This document shows positions 61,499-64,000 of a stretch of 64,000 bases of DNA, piece by piece. The stretch's first letter is position 1. Each line of letters starts with the position of its first letter. A model generated the notes under the pieces. The model was not told where the DNA came from. It did not search any database and saw nothing but the letters and a program-made list of their open reading frames with translations. The translations under genes and the position numbers were made by a program. Source of the DNA: Lacipirellulaceae bacterium (GTDB taxonomy: Bacteria > Planctomycetota > Planctomycetia > Pirellulales > Lacipirellulaceae); contig JAVJRG010000005.1 of NCBI GenBank assembly GCA_040218535.1, positions 744,001 through 808,000 of the forward strand. The letters are read 5' to 3'.

Positions 61499-61593
61499 TT
61501 CAGTTTTCAGTGTTCAGTTTTCAGCACTCAATGGCGTCGTTTTCGTAACTGAAAACTGAACACTGAAAACTGAACACTGAAAACTGAAAACTG
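61499..61593. repeat. Palindromic and tandem repeat (TTCAGTTTTCAGTG type)
   Basis: Perfect 26-base inverted arms at 61499-61524 and 61549-61574 with a 24-base loop, followed by further direct copies of ACTGAAAACTG to about 61593. It lies between moxR and the DUF58 gene. Similar ACTGAAAACTGAA strings occur in many bacterial intergenic regions. Confidence 0.85.
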
Positions 61594-61601
61594 CGGACTT
61601 G

Positions 61602-62618
61602 TTAAGCCGCCGCCGTGTCGTCCGCCTTTTCAGGCACCTTCTTCAGAATGTCTACCAACACGGCGTCGGTTTCGATTCCCTCAGCTTGGGCCTCGAAGTT
61701 GAGGATCACGCGATGCCGTAGCGCTGGCAGGTAGACGCGGCGGATATCGTCGAAGCTGACGTTGAAGCGGCCGGCCAATAACGCTCGAACTTTCGCGGCA
61801 AGCGTAATCGTTTGAGCCCCACGTGGGCTGCTACCCCAGCGGAGATACTTGTTGGTGGCGGGCTGAGCAAAGGGTCCTTCCGGATGAGTCGCAAGTGTCA
61901 ATCGCACGATATAATCCTGCACGTGTGGAGCGACGATTACTTCGCGCACGAGTTGTTGCCACTTCACGATTTCGCTACCGTCCATCACTTTCTCGGGTTC
62001 GATCACGACGCCGCGAGTGGTGCGGTCGATAATCGTTGCGAGTTCCTCACGGCCCGAATAGCCAACGATTAGTTTGAAGAAGAAGCGATCGAGCTGAGCT
62101 TCCGGCAGCGGATAGGTGCCTTCCTGTTCCAAAGGGTTCTGCGTTGCCATCACGAAGAAAGGCGGTTCCATCGGAAACACCTTCCCAGCGATGCTCACCC
62201 GCTTTTCTTGCATCGTTTCGAGCATCGCCGACTGCGTTTTGGGGGTTGCACGATTGATTTCGTCCGCGAGGCAAATCTGCGTGAAGATTGGCCCCTTCTG
62301 AAACTGAAACTCACGCTTCCCGTCAGGCGTTTCGACGACCATGTTCGTGCCCAGAATATCAGCCGGCATCAAGTCGGGCGTGAACTGAATGCGCGAAAAG
62401 TCGAGGTCCAGCGTCTGAGACAAGGTTCGCACCAACAAGGTCTTCCCCAGGCCGGGAACGCCTTCCAGAAGACAGTGTCCGCCCACGAAGAGGCAGGTCA
62501 ACACACCGTGGATAATGTCCGAATGTCCAACGATCACTTTGCCAATCTCTTCCCGCACGGCTTTGTACCGTGCGGAAAATTCTTCGGCTTGCTTCTCTAA
62601 CTCAGCTGCGTTGCTCAT
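61602..62618 (-). CDS. MoxR-type AAA+ ATPase
   Basis: Predicted 338 residues, typical MoxR length. Motifs: IGKVIVGHSDIIHGVLTCLFVGGHCLLEG then the Walker A GVPGLGKTLLVRTLSQ (about 54-69), DLMPADILGTNMV, Walker B region CLADEINRATPKTQSAMLE, and the sensor/arginine finger part MATQNPLEQEGTYPLPEAQLDRF. The C-terminal lid has TKYLRWGSSPRGAQT-like segments (NKYLRWGSSPRGAQ). It is an AAA+ chaperone-like ATPase that pairs with vWA proteins; here it precedes DUF58 and BatA-like genes. The 5' end ATG 62618 has an inverted repeat upstream (62655-62737). Confidence 0.92.
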   Translation of the reverse strand: MSNAAELEKQAEEFSARYKAVREEIGKVIVGHSDIIHGVLTCLFVGGHCLLEGVPGLGKTLLVRTLSQTLDLDFSRIQFTPDLMPADILGTNMVVETPDGKREFQFQKGPIFTQICLADEINRATPKTQSAMLETMQEKRVSIAGKVFPMEPPFFVMATQNPLEQEGTYPLPEAQLDRFFFKLIVGYSGREELATIIDRTTRGVVIEPEKVMDGSEIVKWQQLVREVIVAPHVQDYIVRLTLATHPEGPFAQPATNKYLRWGSSPRGAQTITLAAKVRALLAGRFNVSFDDIRRVYLPALRHRVILNFEAQAEGIETDAVLVDILKKVPEKADDTAAA

Positions 62619-62654
62619 GAACTTTGCTTTCTGTCACTTCCAACGTTGGTTTTT

Positions 62655-62737
62655 GAACACGGATTGCACGGCTGACACGGACTCTTTTTCAATTGAGTTT
62701 GGCAATAGCATCCGTGTGATCTGTGAAATCCGTGTCC
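62655..62737. repeat. Palindromic repeat (ACACGGATT type)
   Basis: Inverted arms of about 27 bases at 62655-62681 and 62711-62737 with roughly 23 matching positions, both built on ACACGGATT and CACGGA motifs. It fills the gap between the partial vWA-type gene and moxR. Confidence 0.75.
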
Positions 62738-62760
62738 TAAATAAAGTTTCATTCTGTGAT

Positions 62761-64000
62761 TTAGTCATCACCTTGATTCTTATCCCGATCTCGCCAAACC
62801 TGCTTCTTCGCTTTCAACAATCGCTCAGTATATGAAGTCTCTTCGCCGGCTTCTTGTTCTTCTTGCCCCATCGCTTTCGGTTTCGACGCCGGCTTTGGCG
62901 GCGCTGCCTGGGTTGCTTGGGGCGAGTCGACTGGAGGGCGTTCGCTTGGTTCTGGCTCTTTTTCCTCAAAACGGGTGGAAGCTTTTCGGCTGGCAATCTG
63001 TTGGCCGACTTCTTGCTTGCGGCTGCGAAGGCGCGACATGGTCTCAGGAACGGGGGCTTCCGTTTGGCGGCGGAGAACGAAGTCGGTCACCTTCACCCAG
63101 ACAGGTTTTAGCCAGTCGAGATTGATTTGCACGCGGCGGATGAAAACGTCGGCCCAGAACAGGCAGCTTCCGACGACGACCAACCACGGCCAGATCGATT
63201 GATTCGCAACCGCGGGCGGCAAATCGAATCGGAATGGATTGGGAGCGTTCTCGATCGAGGTATTGGTGAGTCCGTCCGTGAGAAACTCTCCGGTTGGACC
63301 ATCCCCTGCGGGGAGTTCAGCGAGCGATTCCAGGAGTGTCGTGTTGGTTTCCTGGCTGCGATACTCAGCGGAATAGCCGATGTTCACGCCAGTGCGGATC
63401 GGCGCTTGTCCAGCAGCCGGGCTGACCATCACGAGGTAGCTTCCCGCTTGCTCGGAATCGAACTCGCCGACATATCGCCCAGGGGCAGTCTGTTCGATGC
63501 GGACGGGCATCGGCTTGTTGTCGGGTGAAACAACCGTGGCGGTCATTGATTGATCGTTGAGGAACTCATCCTCAGAGTCGAGCGCCGTGATCACGATTTG
63601 CGTTTTGCCATCGCGGACGTCGGTCGCCACGGTGTAGTTGCCGGTGTCTCCCGAAGGCCGCATCGCCCAGCGGATCATTTGGCTGAACAGTTTGTCGTAA
63701 CCTTCCCACGCGGTCCACGAACTGGCCCACTGGTCGCCTGCGTCAGTGGTTAATGCCACAGAGCGACCCGCTCCATAGGTCCAACTGGCGAGTACCGTGG
63801 CGTTCTTTTCCATTTCGGGGCTAGGCGACCGTAGGATCGTCTCGACCAGCGGATTCTCTTTGATGGTCGTCAGCACGAAGCCGCTGATTGGAGGAATCGA
63901 CTCCACGTCGATTCCTTTCAGAATGTCATGCGGCGTGACTTCGTACGGGCTGACAGGAGGTTTCGGGTAATAAAGCAACGGTCGCGAGACGCGACGAGCT
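62761..64000 (-). CDS. Large envelope protein of the MoxR cluster (5' end outside window)
   Basis: The frame is open through the right window edge, so the N-terminus is missing; about 413 codons are visible. The visible part looks like the second half of a large membrane protein of the glutamine-amidotransferase/vWA type: YEVTPHDILKGIDVESIPPI, then WTYGAGRSVALTTDAGDQWASSW, and a beta-rich portion (IVITALDSEDEFLND). A membrane helix near residue 270 of the visible part (SIWPWLVVVGSCLFWADVFI) precedes a long charged, Pro/Lys/Glu-rich C-terminus. The Asp-Ala-Gly-Asp-Gln-Trp segment recurs in such planctomycete proteins. It precedes moxR with a palindromic repeat between, so it may be cotranscribed. 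Confidence 0.75.
   Translation of the reverse strand, partial: ARRVSRPLLYYPKPPVSPYEVTPHDILKGIDVESIPPISGFVLTTIKENPLVETILRSPSPEMEKNATVLASWTYGAGRSVALTTDAGDQWASSWTAWEGYDKLFSQMIRWAMRPSGDTGNYTVATDVRDGKTQIVITALDSEDEFLNDQSMTATVVSPDNKPMPVRIEQTAPGRYVGEFDSEQAGSYLVMVSPAAGQAPIRTGVNIGYSAEYRSQETNTTLLESLAELPAGDGPTGEFLTDGLTNTSIENAPNPFRFDLPPAVANQSIWPWLVVVGSCLFWADVFIRRVQINLDWLKPVWVKVTDFVLRRQTEAPVPETMSRLRSRKQEVGQQIASRKASTRFEEKEPEPSERPPVDSPQATQAAPPKPASKPKAMGQEEQEAGEETSYTERLLKAKKQVWRDRDKNQGDD

Noticed and set aside
61499..61593. Tandem ACTGAAAACTG units as a possible CRISPR array
   Set aside because: Units are short, joined directly and form a perfect inverted repeat; there are no spacers and no cas genes.

Overview
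The window reads as chromosomal DNA of a planctomycete, most likely a Pirellulales (Lacipirellulaceae-like) bacterium. This is inferred from several things seen together: PEP-CTERM proteins with an adjacent dockerin-like segment, an N-terminal LESRRLLA-type export motif, an ECF sigma factor next to a zinc-ribbon Ser/Thr kinase, a secreted sulfatase, DUF1573, futalosine-pathway MqnD, a membrane pyrophosphatase with a large insertion, and planctomycete-style palindromic repeats. Coding density is high, with no prophage, insertion sequence with a transposase, CRISPR array or rRNA. One tRNA-Ser(GCU) is present.

Layout. 1-2.0 kb: end of a flagellar filament locus (fliD, partial; fliS). 2.1-8.8 kb: metabolism and redox (mqnD, an M20 amidohydrolase, a YbdK-type ligase, two thioredoxin-fold genes) and a long coiled-coil protein. 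8.8-14.2 kb: a glycine-rich secreted protein, a membrane/TPR protein and an exported seven-repeat (propeller-like) protein, with a MITE-like palindromic element between the last two. 14.5-16.5 kb: ABC ATPase plus membrane partner. 16.6-20.6 kb: four pseudopilin-like genes, two of them fused to large extracellular domains. 20.7-26.6 kb: a secreted ThuA-like protein, a second copy of the MITE-like element, and a complete galactofuranose-type ABC importer (ytfQ-ytfR-ytfT-yjfF). 26.6-33.9 kb: secreted VOC protein, two PEP-CTERM proteins, an ECF sigma/PEP-CTERM/kinase operon with an orphan piece of the kinase sensor domain nearby, and a sulfatase. 33.9-41.5 kb: SLC13-type transporter, a small HicB-like protein, tRNA-Ser, hppA, holB and a zinc-ribbon membrane protein. 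41.5-46.1 kb: operon tyrA-purL(with PurS fused)-purQ on the minus strand. 46.3-52.2 kb: dockerin/PEP-CTERM protein, DUF1573 protein, outer-membrane-like barrel, hemY-type oxidase and small membrane proteins. 52.5-58.3 kb: typA, a PAS-GAF-REC regulator without a kinase ATPase domain, a membrane metallophosphoesterase and a methyltransferase. 58.5-64.0 kb: a MoxR/DUF58/von Willebrand A cluster, cut by the window edge.

The least explained content is (i) the decorated pseudopilin cassette, (ii) a two-copy composite palindromic element (12.2 and 21.7 kb) sharing internal sequence in opposite orientation, (iii) short palindromes that have become part of coding sequence (the GspK-like gene at 19.5 kb and a PEP-CTERM tail at 46.3 kb), and (iv) palindromes of three different families in the three gaps of the MoxR cluster. 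All family names come from reading motifs by eye; no database search was run.
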